Origin: Todiramphus chloris collaris
Taxonomy: Eukaryota; Chordata; Aves; Coraciiformes; Alcedinidae
DNA length: 64,000 bases
Direction of reading: 5' to 3'
NCBI GenBank assembly: GCA_025345505.1
Contig: JANVCC010000022.1
Span: 27,632,375-27,696,374 of the forward strand
Positions 51,001-63,506 of this stretch are shown piece by piece (within the stretch, counting starts at the first letter, position 1; every line of letters starts with the position of its first letter). Both the position numbers and the translations under genes were made by a program. The notes under the pieces are model-generated. The model was not told the DNA's origin and ran no database searches. It saw nothing but the letters and a program-made list of their open reading frames with translations.

Positions 51001-52899
51001 AGGGAAGAGCACAATACTCCCAGCAATTAACAGCCAGAGAGACATCCCTGAGAAGAGCAGACAACCCTGCTGCTGGCTGCCATCAGAAAATGCTGTAACA
51101 CATGCTGTAGGGAGCTTTGGCTTAGGTGGTGCTATTGGCATATACATCTTAGACATCCAGGTTAACACAGCGGGAGGCTGACATTGCTGGTATTGGGCTG
51201 AAACATTGCCAGTGCTGGGTTCCTTTAGGAAAGGTGAGACTGGCAGGGTGTCTGCAGAGCTGGGGTTGCACTGAGCCATGGGCAGCACCTTGGGTCACTG
51301 GCTGGAATGGCACTTCACTGATGGCTGCCTTGTTCTAGCTGTGTACCTCTAGCTAAGAAGCTGTAAATTATTTACCAAGGCAGCAGATTAATGCCAAGCA
51401 GCACCAGCACCTTAGTGCTCAGTGAGTCATACATAAAACATACTTCCTTCTGTGAAGGCATGTTGTGCTGGTGGAAAGCAAGCTGAGGAGGAAAGAACTG
51501 TGGGAGATGAGGAGTTTGGGGTGGCAGAGATCTTCAAGAGAGCTGTATAATGGGGGTAATGAATCAAAGTCAAGATTCCCAGGTGCCCTGACAGTGAACA
51601 TGATGGGAGGGAAAGAAAGTAAAAGAAAAGAAGCAATACCACTTTTAAGACTCGGCAGTATGTATTGGAAGTGAGGCTGGAGAGAATGGTTTCTTTTATT
51701 GCTCCCTCCCAGGTATATTTTCCATGCATATGGAGTATGGTTATAAAAGTGTTTGGCTTTCTGAAAAAAAACCAGCAGGAGCATTAAGTAGCCCTGGCCA
51801 TCTGCACAGTGAAATGTGCTTTCAGCTCCACAGCCCCCTGCTGCATTTGTGTCTCCCTGTAGACTCTGATTTCAAGTGTGCTGAGCTCTAAAGCACCTTT
51901 GCTCTAAAGTCAGTCACCTCAGCAGCATGAGCAACTCCCAGCTGTGCTAGTCCCTGGAGCTTTTCTCTCAAAGTGAAATTCCCCTCACAGCAAGTAACAA
52001 GGAGATTTTAGCCTTCTTGGCCTGATGAAGCCCTAGGGTGCTGCTGTTTTTTTTAAACCTGTATCTGGGGAGAAGTCACTGCATCTTTGGATGAGTTTGG
52101 AGATGGAACTAACTAGCGAATTTATCTCTTGAAATAAGAGATTAAACATTCTTTCATCTGGACAAGGTTTCTCACAGTCCTTGGGTTTTCCTGAAAAAAA
52201 TACATTAATGCAAGGTCTTTCCAGACAGATCTGTCTTGGTGCCAGGCAGATTTTGGGGCAAACCATGCAAACTACTTTGAAAGACAGCAAAACTTTTCTG
52301 TTGGATATCCAGCAGACTGTGGATCAGTGTAAAAGGTCTGATTTAACAGTTCGGGGAGGCAGCTCTTTATCTGTACCATTAATGGATTGTCTTGTGGCTA
52401 GTGCATTGTTGCCCTAGGGTTTACTTTTCTTTCTCTTTGCTCCAGGAGGGGCAAGGAGCTGAAATTCCACAGCAGCGTGTGAGCATTTAAGAGTGGTCCA
52501 CAAGTGCAGGCACCAGGCACTGATCAGGGCAGCCAGACCCCTTTCAACCCCACAGTCCTCAGAATAATTTAGGAATTGTTCCCAAGACAGTTGCTGAGGA
52601 AGGCAGTTCCCTGCAGTGTACACATGCTGTGTATGAGTGTGTAACAATAATCGAGAGTGGTTTGTAAGTGTCTAGAAGCTTTCCACAGATGTTATGGGCT
52701 GAGAAAAGATTTCACAGAATGGAACAGAATAGAGAATTGTCTCTAATTGCAAAAGGAGTAGAGAGAGTGGAAACTTTTTACCAAACTCTGCATGTCCAGA
52801 GTAGTTCAGAGGTGGATTTTCTGTGAGCCAGTTCTGAGATACTGCAGTTAGTGCAGCTTAGTCAGATTTTGGGCACCATTTCTCTTTGTCGTCAAACCA
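45060..52899. other. Intronic or intergenic stretch with unresolved exon-like segments
   Basis: An AAAG-rich simple tract lies at 46117-46152. Several very strong polypyrimidine acceptors are followed by open frames: 46440 (29 codons, no good donor), 47330 (51 codons to TAA, AATAAA overlapping the stop), 47842-47899 (58 bp with a GTAGGT donor, open in one frame) and 48242 (15 codons). A 170-codon plus-strand frame at 50424-50936 has no family motif. None is strong enough for a gene call on its own. Confidence 0.35.
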
Positions 52900-52913
52900 A
52901 GCTCTTTCAAGAA

Positions 52914-52930
52914 TGCTTAATCATTAAGCA
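52914..52930. promoter_or_regulatory. Perfect palindrome with HNF1-like core
   Basis: TGCTTAAT-C-ATTAAGCA is a perfect inverted repeat of 8-bp arms around one base. Its core TTAATCATTAA fits the HNF1 homeodomain palindrome (TTAATNATTAA). A second TAATTA core (GTTAATTAAA) follows at once. The surrounding 52.9-53.2 kb is complex, non-repetitive, AT-rich sequence that could be a regulatory element. Binding is inferred from the motif only. Confidence 0.35.
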
Positions 52931-55121
52931 GTTAATTAAATCTGACTCTGTCCTTACAAATAGCATTAGAAGGATAACACTCCTCAGAATAATCCTAGTT
53001 TGCAGTTGAGGTTTGGGTGGACAACTAATTCCTCTTGCCCTGCCCTTGAATGATTTTCCACAAGTTCCATCTGGGTTATAATGAGGTTGATCATTGCTCG
53101 TGCCTATGACTATTTAGTAAATTAATGGTAATAACAAATGTCTATGAATCCTTCATTAGATGACATGGAAATGACTTTACACTGAAGCTGGGATTGCTGG
53201 AACTTGGCACCTTTGCTGGAGGGTGGGCATGGGGAGGCTAGTTATTCAGTTTATTATGTGTGCAACACAGAATTTCTCCCATCACCTCCTGGAGCTTTTA
53301 ACCTTGTAAGTATTCACTGCTAACTTCCCCCAGCAATAAAGAGAGGAAAAATAAAAAAAATTTTAAAAAAAGGAGGAAAAATTCCAGTGGAACAAAAGTA
53401 ACTTTTCCATTGGAACAGCTTCAAATGATATGTTCAATTTCACATTTTAAGGATGAAAGCAAAGGCAGAAACCTGTTCACCGTCATTTATGTCTCCTCAT
53501 TTTAGGAATGCAATTTGTTATCTCTAGTACAAGCATTTGGTGGGGTGATGTCTGGAGACCTTTTTCATCTAGCAACTGGCTAAGAAAATCTCAGAGGATT
53601 TGTAAGACCTTCATTATTCAAATCCAGCAGGAAGGTACAGCCCTGACTTCTTCTGAAAGGGATCAGAGAAAAACAAGGGAAGAGTAAACTAATGAGGATT
53701 TTGAATTAACTTCTGTAGATAATTTTCCACCAGGGTCCTTTGGGCAGTTCAGTCCACTCAGTGCTCTCTGATTTACGAGGAGCACACTTCAGCTATTTTC
53801 CCCTGTAGTTTCAAGTATCCCAAGTTTCTGCAATGGAAGGTAGTTCATTCAATTGATTTAAGTATTAAAAGTAACCACCTGAGCAAAACAGGAACTACTG
53901 TGATTTGTGATTGCTAGATGTTTTCCTTCTCCCCCAGACCTCCTAGGTCAAAACTCACTGTGGAAAAAGAAAAGAAAAAAAAACTCACAAAGAGTGAGAA
54001 TTTAATCATTCCTATATATTATTCCTCTGATTCACTAGCAATCACCTATACTCAGAGAGTCCAATGCATCTCATCTTCACATCTTCAGACCGGAGTCTGA
54101 GTTATCTCCAGCAGGATAACTAATATTTTCTCTGATACAGAGCTACCAGTATCATTCCAGTCTTCTCCACAAGTCTATTTCTTTTGTTCTTAAAGAAGAA
54201 ATACTCCCCTGAAGTATGTGATGTCACTAGGATTATTCCATATTTAAACAGCTGGGACTGTAAGCTAACCATTCAGAATGGGTGCCTTTTGAGTGCAGCA
54301 ATGCAAAGCTGGTAGATTCCGTAAAAGATCACTGACTGCAAAATACCTTGATTTTCTCCATACTTGAGTTTCATCCCTTTCTGATGTTGTACTCAAGTTC
54401 ACTGCCCTGCAATAAAACTTAGTTACTGGATCATCTGACTAACATGATAATGTTTGTAAATAGGTACTGTATTCAGGATGTATTAACCAGGACAGAATTT
54501 TAAGCCATCCTACAGCTCACTAATTTCTGTTTCACAATAACTTGTGACAGTCAATCCAATGACATCCCCACTCACTAATGCTCTTTGCACTGTAGCAAAA
54601 GAAGAATCTGAGATAAATGTGGCACCAAGATTTAACCACTGTCATTGAAGTCACACCTAATAGTACTGCTGTGTTGCTTTTTTTTTTGTTTTGTTTTCTT
54701 TCCCATTCAGTGACATGGGTGCTGAGCTGTCTTCTTTTACTCTTATCTTCACTTTGGAGACAAATTGTACACCACAGGGAAGTTCTGAAATATTTTGAGA
54801 AGGGCAGAGAAGGGCTTCTGGAGCTGTATTGCTCTCTTTCTCCTGATACAAGCACACTCAGTCCCTTTGCCCTGTTATAATCTTAATGGTTGTCTAGTCT
54901 AGGTCTTCTGTCGTGCTTTCATGAGCAAGCAGAATATAGCTTAGTTTATAGACCATTATTCCTGATGGCTCCTTCCATTTTCAAGGTAATGTATATGCTC
55001 TGTAAATGCAACTGTTGACCAAATGGTCAGGTATAAAGCTCTGAGATGGTTCTTTGCTAAAAGAAAACAGATTCTTAAGAAACTGTGAAACCAACCTTTC
55101 TTCATTTTGTCCTTATCATAG
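52931..55121. other. Presumed intron or intergenic sequence
   Basis: A-rich simple sequence lies at about 53346-53382. Overlapping frames at 54532-54880 on both strands (up to 107 codons) have no splice or family support. Confidence 0.4.
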
Positions 55122-55162
55122 GAAATAAGTCATGATATACAGATAAGTGATAGAAGGAAATG
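55122..55162 (+). CDS. Possible 41-bp exon, unknown protein
   Basis: A very strong acceptor (TTCATTTTGTCCTTATCATAG) and a consensus donor (ATG/GTAAGT) enclose 41 bp. Only one frame is open, phase 0 at the start, reading EISHDIQISDRRK plus TG. The phase-0 start fits the end of the 41697 candidate. The trailing TG is completed to a Trp codon by the G that opens each of two candidate last exons at 58334 and 58576. Support is splice consensus and phase only. Confidence 0.28.
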
Positions 55163-56350
55163 GTAAGTGTTCTGCCTTAAAGAATGTCCTTATTTTTTTG
55201 TTTCCAGAAAGCATGAGATAAGCCAGGAGGGCAATGTAAAAGCTGAGTCTTCAATCTGCACCTTTTATATCCTATTCTCACCAGAGTGCTTTCAATCACA
55301 CGAACTCTCAGCAGTGTCTTTTTTAAAAACCTGATTAGCAAACACATGGGAAGGAAGAGCTGGCCACAGCTGCAACATTGACTGCCTTCACACAGACAAA
55401 TGTATCATTTCTCCTGCCTAACTGAGAAATTAAAAAGGACCTTTCTCTCTGCTCCGAATTTTATGGTATATTGCTCCATCATAAAAAAAAAAAAAATCAA
55501 TTAAATTGAAGCTGATAGTGGCTGGCCTAGAGAGTTGTCTCTGACTCATCCTAGGCAGGTACTATCAGCAGTGCCAAAATACAGGAGGTCTATGGAGCTC
55601 AGCCAACTCACAAATGGGATATTCTGCTACGGGAACCCAGTCTACCACATGACAGCAGCTTTGCTTTGCTTTCCTTGGGGACCTCTTATGGCTGTGGCTC
55701 TAATCTATCCTAATTAGCCCAGAGGAGGGATTGCTTGGCTTTGTTATCTCCAGAAATGTGTGACCGTACCCTTGTTGTGGCTGCTATTCTGCTCAGAATA
55801 CAGAAATAGTATCAGCATTGGCAGCTACAACTGAGAGAGCACCAAGTGCTCTGTGCGTTTTGGAACTCAGTTGCTCTCTAAGACTGAGAAACCTGAGACA
55901 GATAGGAGAGCAGAATTTTCCCCTGCTTTCTCATGGTGTCAATGGCATCAAGTAAATGCTTGGATTCTTTGTTTTTCCTTCTAGCTGCCTGATACTGCAG
56001 TCTTCCTTCTCAAAAGGTGTATGATCGTTAGAGAATAAGAAATAATATAGATTTAAAGAGAAATGGCAGTATGATTCATTTTAAACAAACCACCCTGGGA
56101 GTCATTTACTTCTATTAAAAATGTTTTCAGCACTTTTAGAACAAAGGTTTTATAGGGATACTTCACTGAATCATTACATTTTTCTCAAGGGTTTATAGCA
56201 ATTCCTGGAAATCCTTTGAAATCTGGGCTGGACTATTGCATGAATAAAAGAGACATAGTAGGGAGAAGATAATGTGTGAAACATAGTACATCCTTTCAAA
56301 AGTCTTCACTACTTTTGTGTGAACATCCTCCAACACCAGCTGGATGCACA

Positions 56351-56838
56351 TGCTGGTTTGGGATGGGATAGTTTTCTTCATAGTAGCTAGTATGGGGCTA
56401 TAGTTTGGATTTGTGCTGGTAACAGTTGATAATACAGAGAAGTTTTTATGATTGCTGAACAGTGTTTACACAGAGGCTCCTCACACCATCCCACCAGTGA
56501 GCAGGCTGGGGGTGCACAAAAAGTTGGGAGGGAATACATCTGGAACAGCTGACCAAACGGAGAGACATTTGGAGTTCTGGTGTTTCGTCTTCCCAAGTAG
56601 CTGTTATGCATGATGGAGCCCTGCTTTTCTAGAGATGGATGAACACCTGCCTTGGTGATGAATTCCTTGGTTTGCTTTACTGGCATGTATGGCTTTTACT
56701 TTACCTATTAAACTGTTTTTATCTCAACCCAGGAGTTTTCTTACTTTTACTCTTCTGATTCTCCCTTTCTGTCTGCCTTGGGGAAGTGAGTGAGCAGCTA
56801 TGTGGGGCTCAGTTGCCAGATGGAGATAAACTACAACA
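56351..56838 (+). mobile_element. Solo LTR of an avian endogenous retrovirus
   Basis: The block starts TGCTGGTTTGGGATGGGATA and ends in a TAAACTACAACA-type sequence. In between it has the landmarks of a common avian ERV LTR: GTATGGGGCTATAGTTTGGA, GAGCAGGCTGGGGGTGCACA, GTCTTCCCAAGTAGC, TGATGGAGCCCTGC, the CTATTAAACTG poly(A) region near 56706, TCTCAACCCAGGAGTTTTCT and GTGAGTGAGCAGC near the end. No internal retroviral genes flank it, so it is a solo LTR left by recombination. About 80 bp that normally include the TATA region appear to be missing near 56560-56570. No clear target-site duplication is seen. The family is recognised from memory; the exact ERV class is uncertain. Confidence 0.85.
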
Positions 56839-58575
56839 GTGCAGCATGATATAAGAACAGGATCCAAGTGAATATTTTACCCTCATGTGGCTGCTATGAA
56901 GTGGTGGACATAATGTGGTGGGGTTTTTTTCTTGTCCAGTCTTCTTAGCCCCCAAAACATATTTAGTAAGGTACTTTGTTTGGTCAGCGAGACCTCGTAA
57001 AATGGATGGAGTTCATCTTTATTCTGCAGCCATAATGAATACCTTTTTTTTATTACAGCAATATTTCTTTATTCGACAACAATCTTTTCAGGTTTTAGAA
57101 GCCATAGATTGAAAAGGTATACACGTTTTCAACACAAGCACTGCATTTAAAGATTAAAATTAGAAGTCTAGCTTTTTAGTCCTGGCAGTTTCTGAACCCA
57201 GCTCAGTGGAGATGATGTTCAAGTGTTAACCGTTCTCTGAAGCATTCCTCAAGTATGTTGTTACACAGCCTCTTGCATCCTCCCCAGGATTGCTGGTCAG
57301 CAAACAAAACCTTCAAGCCCTTATCTAAAGAAGATTTTAATGTCATCCTTGACAGGCGTCTCTGACAAAACTTCCATTGCAGCTTCATAATTCATTTGTC
57401 TCAGCAAACTAGAAGCTGAGTTTTTCTAGAACTTCTACTTTCTTCTCATTTTGGGGATAGATATGTAACCTGGTGAAGATGACACTTACCTGATACAAGG
57501 AGATAAGGGGCACCCTAGTCTTTAATTCCTTCTCTAATAATGATTTTAGTATTCAGACTGAATTTTACTCTTATGAACCAAGCCTGTCTCTTTTTGAGAA
57601 TCCAGGAGACTGTTTCTGAATTGCTTTGATTTAAACAGGAATTTAAAGAAAAAGCCCTTGTTGTTGATTTCCCCCCCCCCCCCGAATTGTTAATTAATGA
57701 TCTTACATTGAATGAATGGTCTCTCTGAGGTGAAGGGTTTTTTTCTGGCTACCTTCCATAATGGGGGCATGGGTATTTAAACCAGTTTAAATGGCTAATG
57801 TAGAGAGGCAGGTAAGGATTTACTAAGTAAGTATACCTCTCAGCAGTCTGCTTTTCTCTATCTTCACAATTTTATAATAACTGCTGTTCAAAGGTGAAGC
57901 TGATGTAAGAATAAATAAAGGACTGTTTTTAAGCTTAATAATACAGTTTATATTGCGGTCCCACAAATATATAGGTCAGCAAACAGAGTGTGCTGTAGTG
58001 GGGGAGTAGGAACAGAAGAGTGAGGAATGGGGCAGGATAGGAATGTCCTGCACTCTTCTGTGTATTGGACATCTTGTGAAACTACAGCCTTGGAGAAGCT
58101 GTGCAGGGTAAAGCAGAGTCACCAGTCCCCAGGGTATACACTGACCTGGATGCTTTGATGCCTATTGTACTTTTGAGCTGCCATTTTTTTCCTACCAAGT
58201 ATTTGGTGTATCTGAAGATGAAGGGAAGTGAAAAATTTGCAGCTGTCCCTGAACACAGTCACAGAGATCTGAGGGATGTTACAACAGTATTAGCTCTGCT
58301 GCTGCTTCTGAGCTTGGATTTTTCTCTCATTAGGAGCAAGAGTGGAGACAATGCATATACAGTAACCAGAAATAAATCAGAAATTGATGTTTTAGGTCAC
58401 TATTCATCTGTTTCAAAAAAAAAGTTATCATCTTGAATGGTTGTAGGAAAGCTGACATCACAAGCTACCTTTTTGCTTACTGATAATAATTGGTCCCAAG
58501 TAGCTTGAGTTTACATTTATTTTAAATTAGAAAAAACCCAACCTGTTTTAAATAGTAATCCTTCACCTTTTCCAG
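56839..58575. other. Presumed intron before candidate last exon
   Basis: A 13-C run lies at 57671-57683. At 58334, after a strong acceptor (GGATTTTTCTCTCATTAG), 33 codons stay open to TGA 58434-58436 (with SKSGDNAYTVTRNKSEIDV). It starts with the same single base G as the exon at 58576 and is an alternative last exon. Confidence 0.35.
57671..57683 (-). repeat. Poly(C)/poly(G) run, 13 bp
   Basis: Thirteen C on the plus strand, i.e. a G13 run on the minus strand. Confidence 0.95.
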
Positions 58576-58717
58576 GTGGGAGGTAAGAGAAGATTTGCTG
58601 CAAAGGATTAGAAATTGTCTTGTTGGTTTTTCTTCCATCTCAGCTAGTAACAAAATCCATATTTATGTACCAAGAAAGGAAAGACAAATAAAAAAAGCCA
58701 TGGAAGAAATATTCTAG
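58576..58717 (+). CDS. Candidate 3'-terminal exon, unknown protein
   Basis: After the acceptor CTTCACCTTTTCCAG, a G completes the preceding codon. Forty-six residues follow, WEVREDLLQRIRNC through SASNKIHIYVPRKE to KKAMEEIF, and a TAG at 58715-58717. The text is charged and helical-looking, as expected of a C-terminus. In phase it joins to the 55122-55162 candidate, giving a Trp codon at the junction. A poly(A) signal AATAAA lies at 59028-59033, just before a CR1 3' end. A GTAAGA donor 7 bp into the segment is a competing signal. I do not recognise the protein. Confidence 0.3.
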
Positions 58718-59054
58718 ACTCTGTATTACACTGATTGTAGTTATCCATTGCTTGCTGTTGCAGTTGCTTTGAGTTTTCCATTTTAATTCTCAGGGACAAA
58801 AGGAATCTTGTGAAACTATGGGTTGGAAAATACACTGAGGATCAAGCTGCTCACAAGAGAAGTGGCATTTTTACTGTTATTATTAGCAGTAGTATCAAAA
58901 GAATATTTGCAAAACATAAGCTAACAGAAAAAAAAAATCTCACCAAACTCTAAGCTAACAGAATTCCTCTGTGACAACCACTAGATATATACAGGGTAGG
59001 AGAAAATTCCTATCCCAGTCACTGTGTAATAAAAATAACCAAGATGAACAAAGT

Positions 59055-59144
59055 AGACTTGGCAGTGCTGGGTTAATGGTTGACTTGATGATATTAAAGG
59101 TCTCTTCCAAGCAAAGCAATTCTATGATCCTATTCTATGACTTT
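59055..59144 (+). repeat. CR1 3' end fragment, plus strand
   Basis: The block GGCAGTGCTGGGTTAATGG, TTGACTTGATGATATTAAAGG and TCTCTTCCAAGCAAAGCAAT, followed by ATTCTATGATCC-TATTCTATGA, is the CR1 3' UTR with octamer tail. Only the last 90 bp of the element are present. Confidence 0.88.
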
Positions 59145-62100
59145 TTCAGCCTGATATTTAAGCATTACGAACTAAGGCAGAGAATGACTGAGTTGATGGA
59201 GACAAGGCTTTCCCACTTCATAGGGAATCTACAGTTTTGAGTGCTTCTCATGCACCCTGCTCAGTTGTTTTAAACATAAGAGGTTATCTTTTTCACCTGG
59301 AGAGTTCAGAGGAGGCTGTAATTCTGCACATTCCAGTGCCTGGCATCTCAGTCTAACAACTATATAGTGGTATGAGTGCAGATTAATGAGAAAGGGCACC
59401 TTTACCACAAGGGAGGGAGTCCAAGATGTTGCGAGGCTCCTGAACAGAGCTATTTCACAATACTGGTCTTTTTAGCTTGTGGTAATTCTGTTTTAAAAAA
59501 ACCACCAATTAGTCCCAGTTCTCCAGACAAACACACCAAACAGAAATTGAGTCCATTCTATTTGCTATAACCGGGCCATTTTCTACAGAGGCAGAAGAGT
59601 GTCTTTTGGAAGTAATGAACTAACTTGAGATCATTTTCATAGCAGTGATCAGCAGGCCTGCTACAACTGAGGTGAACTAAGATGACTCAGGTATTTGTGA
59701 TCATGTGAAATTGTCCTTAAGCACTGACACCTGCAACAACACAGCTGTTCTCTAACCTCACTCATTTCCATTTACAAAGGCAGGGAAGATGAAGCCTCCA
59801 AGAAAGATGATGTCTGGTAACAGGCTACCGCCATCAGAACTTTGTGTCCTCCCTCTCCCTGTTCTAAAAAGTCTCCAGGAATCAACTAAAACCTAGAGAA
59901 ACTGTCCTTGGCCGTTGCATAAATTTGCAGGTTAAAGGATTAACATTTAGACATTATAGAATAGCCCTGAATTACCTGGTGGTTTTTTTTATGGTTTTGT
60001 TGTTCTTTTTTTCTGTGTGTGCAGAAAAACTTCCCAAAGTGTTTTGCATGAGCTCTAAACCCAAGAGCATCTTACCAGCTTCTTTTTCTAATGTTGTAGT
60101 ATTTTTCCAAGAGAATGGATGGTATTTGCTTTAGAAGCAGTTTGTTACATAATGTTTCAAAAGCCCAAGAACTGTGGAAAACAACTTACTGCAGCATTTG
60201 TGATTGGAGCTAGCAGGCTATGCCAGCAGAACTAATTAAGGGCGTTAATTTCCTATATTAGTGCTTGGCTTCTGTTGCTTCTCTTCACCTGTACTAACTA
60301 TAATTTGTGTAACTTCCTTTAGCTTTGCTTTAAAAGCTATTTAAACCCTGAGCATCTCAGGAGCCTGCTGTAGAATATAGATATTCTTTGTTGAATTGTT
60401 ATCCTGTCTCCCAGTAAGAGAGCTTTGTACTGTTAATTACAGCCTGAAGCCATTGAATGCTACTGCTGTGTTAAAGTAAGTGGAAGGAATGCTCTATGTC
60501 TCTGAACATAGGCCACTGAGCATGATGGGTTCTTTATAATCTTCGTAATTCTTTTTTGGGGGTGATAATTTCACAATTCTTAAGAAACATTTTGTCGTAT
60601 TAAGTGATGTGGTTGAAAGTCCTGCTTAATTATTGATGCACTGAGAGTATCACTATGGATCTAACCTGCTATTAGATGGTGACTTTTCTCCTGCACAATG
60701 AAATTTTAAGCTTCAGGAATGGTGCGTTGATGAATTGATGCAGAGTTCGTTGCCAACACTCTCTTGAATATTTTATAAGGCAAGCAAATGATGGGAAAGA
60801 AGGCTGATTTTCCTCCTGGAAATTACACCTTTTAACAAAGACTGAGGCTAAAGGCAAGTTCTCTTATCCCTGAGAGAAAGATTTCATGTAAAGATCAGTT
60901 ATTTTACTCTATCCTCTGTGACCTTTAGCACTGAGAGAATGAATCTGTCCTTTTCAGAGAGTCTGTCTGACTATTTTCCTATCGTTGTGAAAGCTGTGAT
61001 GACTGACAACCTTGATCTCTAGTCTCCTCTGTGTTGGCATATAGGAAGAACTGCTGATATTTTTCTAGAGCCTTTCACAGCATAGCTGCTTGCCGCATGA
61101 AGTCATTCTGAAGATGATCTGACATCAGTAAAAGTGAGGCTTGAGAAATAAATGGATGGGTGTGCAAAGAAATTAGTTGTCAATTCTGTGCACAGAAAGA
61201 TAATTTCAGGGCTCTGGAAGACAGTCTTTCCCTGGGCCCGTGAAGCTTTAAGACAGTGAAGATAACTGGAAAAGCTTTGAGCAGTTGAGGAGCTCCTCAC
61301 ACAAGGTAGTCTGTGTCTTATATTGCCCTTTTCCTACAGAGCAGAATGAATTTGAAGCCAAAACTCAGAGTAATGGTTTCTTAAGCTGTGGCATCACCTA
61401 GAAACTGAGCATTAAAACATTAATTGTGGAAGAACTAATTCATTTCTGAGAGCTTCAGTTCTCCATTCCTGTTCTGTACATGGGTCTGAGCACTTGATGA
61501 ATGTGCTATCATTTCTTTTCATGGGACAATTTATAAATTGTACTGATCTGCAGTTTACACTAAACAATGGTATTTCCCTCAGAGGAGTCCCTCAGACATC
61601 AGAGGAACCATAGGCTAGATTGTTCTCAGCAGCCTCAAAGACTGCCCTTGGCTTGACACTATGTCATGCAGCGATAGAAGCCTTTGCTTTGAGGCTTGGC
61701 ATGGTGTCCTATGATCTGTATTTTGGATGGCATCATGAAGCCAAATAGTTGACACTGGTATAATTTTTTTCTTTGTCTGGCAGTGCTAATATTTTTGCAT
61801 GGATACCTGCTCTGAGAAAAATGCACTGAAGAAGAGAAGATGGTTTATTCTCACATACTCATCATGGCAAACAAGCAGCACAAATCCCCTCTGTTATAAC
61901 CTGCCCGTTCACAAAGCTGATAAAACTGGAACAGCCTACAGTGAATATATTGCCAAACTGCAAACAGACACAAGAAAGAATCTCTATATAGTCTCCCAGT
62001 CAGCTATAGACAGGTAGTTAGCATTATTAGACCAGGCCTTAGTCATGCACACTCAATGTTACTTTAACTTGGTTTTGCGTTGGATCTGGCTTGTGACACA

Positions 62101-63448
62101 GGACTTCAAAACTCTACTTGATCCATAATATCCGGTATAGACATACCTGATAAGAGGTTGGAGATCTGAATTTTCCGACATATTTGCAGATTAGAATTAT
62201 GCAGAGTTACGGTAACCTGCAAACTGAGAGCTGTCTCTGCATACTATGATACAATATCATTGCAATAACACCATCACAACAAAAAACATAAACATGTCCA
62301 TCCTTTTGAATGATATCATCCTCCAATCTAGAGCCAAGAAAATTTTCTCATTTTCCATCCCTCATTTCAGTACCCCCTGTAAAGAGATTATGTGGGAATG
62401 TGAAAGAATAAAAAAGCTGAGATCACAGTAAGCATATGCTTGTGCTTTTTTGAGGCTGTTCAGAGCCAAATTGGGTAATAAGCTCTGTATTACTCTTTTT
62501 TTTTCAGATTTTAACCTGTTTCATGTATCAAATTTTATAATGTACAATTCAAGTCTAATTCACACGCAAACAGCTACAGCTTTTCATTTCACTTTAAACA
62601 GAGCTGTGATTGTTATATATTCAACACCCTGCCTTAATCTTGATTTAGAAATCAAGAAAGGAAACATGAGGTATTTATTCCACTGTAGAGTAGAAACACA
62701 GGTCTGCTTCTGCAAGTCCATTTTAATATTTTCCTTCTACAAAGCAGGCCAAATCTGAATTTGGTCTGAACATCAAAATGACTTTGTGCACCTACACTTT
62801 AAAGTCTTGGAGTCAATACGGGTAGTTATTTAGACATAAGTCTATTTTCCCTTGAATATACTCCCTTTTGCAGTTTGGCATGCCAACATTACTCTGGAGG
62901 CTGAGAAAAGGATACAATGACAGAAAAGTAGTTCAAAGCCTTTCTTTCCTCTGATCATTGTATATTGAATCAGCTTTGAAAGAAAAGCTTACAAACCTTA
63001 ATGGAAGAGAAAGCATTTTAGAACTAAGGAGCTCACCTATCCTGTGTGTAGAGTGCTCTGTGCTAAGGAAGTTAGGTAGCTGGTAGAATGGTAGAGGGTG
63101 AAAAAAGTCAAGAAACCTAGTCTCATTTCCATTTATCAGTTTTCCAGCTTGTGCGGCCCCAAAAGAGTAGTTGTGGGGCAAGAAGACCTGACCATGATAT
63201 GTTTGCCATCACTCTTGTGCTCAGACCCTAACGTTATATCCTGAAGTTAGAATTGGAGATGGCAACACAGGGATAGTTACAGTGTCTCAGTTTTAAGTAA
63301 GAAGAACTGGTCTGGAGATCTTCCTTACCATCTGTGCAAGCCTTTGTGCCTGAGAAAAGGCATAGCTCCTGCTTTATTTTGACAACACTGGGATCTGGAT
63401 CTTAATGGTAAATGAGGCTAAGAGGGTATGGAAAGGAAATGCAGATGA
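59145..63448. other. Unique stretch, no gene recognised
   Basis: Frames up to about 100 codons on both strands lack splice and family support; no repeat recognised. Confidence 0.45.
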
Positions 63449-63506
63449 ATTTGGGCTAGATGATCATTGCAGGTCCTTTTCAACTGAAATCCTCTATATT
63501 CTATAC
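63449..63506 (+). repeat. CR1 3' end fragment, plus strand
   Basis: TTTGGGCTAGATGATCATTG, CAGGTCCTTTTCAACTGAAA and a decayed TATATTCTATA tail match the terminal CR1 3' UTR. About 58 bp remain. Confidence 0.75.

Noticed and set aside
52700-52745. CACAGAATGGAACAGAATAG text as a CR1 minus-strand tail
   Set aside because: The octamer-like pattern is too short and the adjoining CR1 3' UTR is absent.
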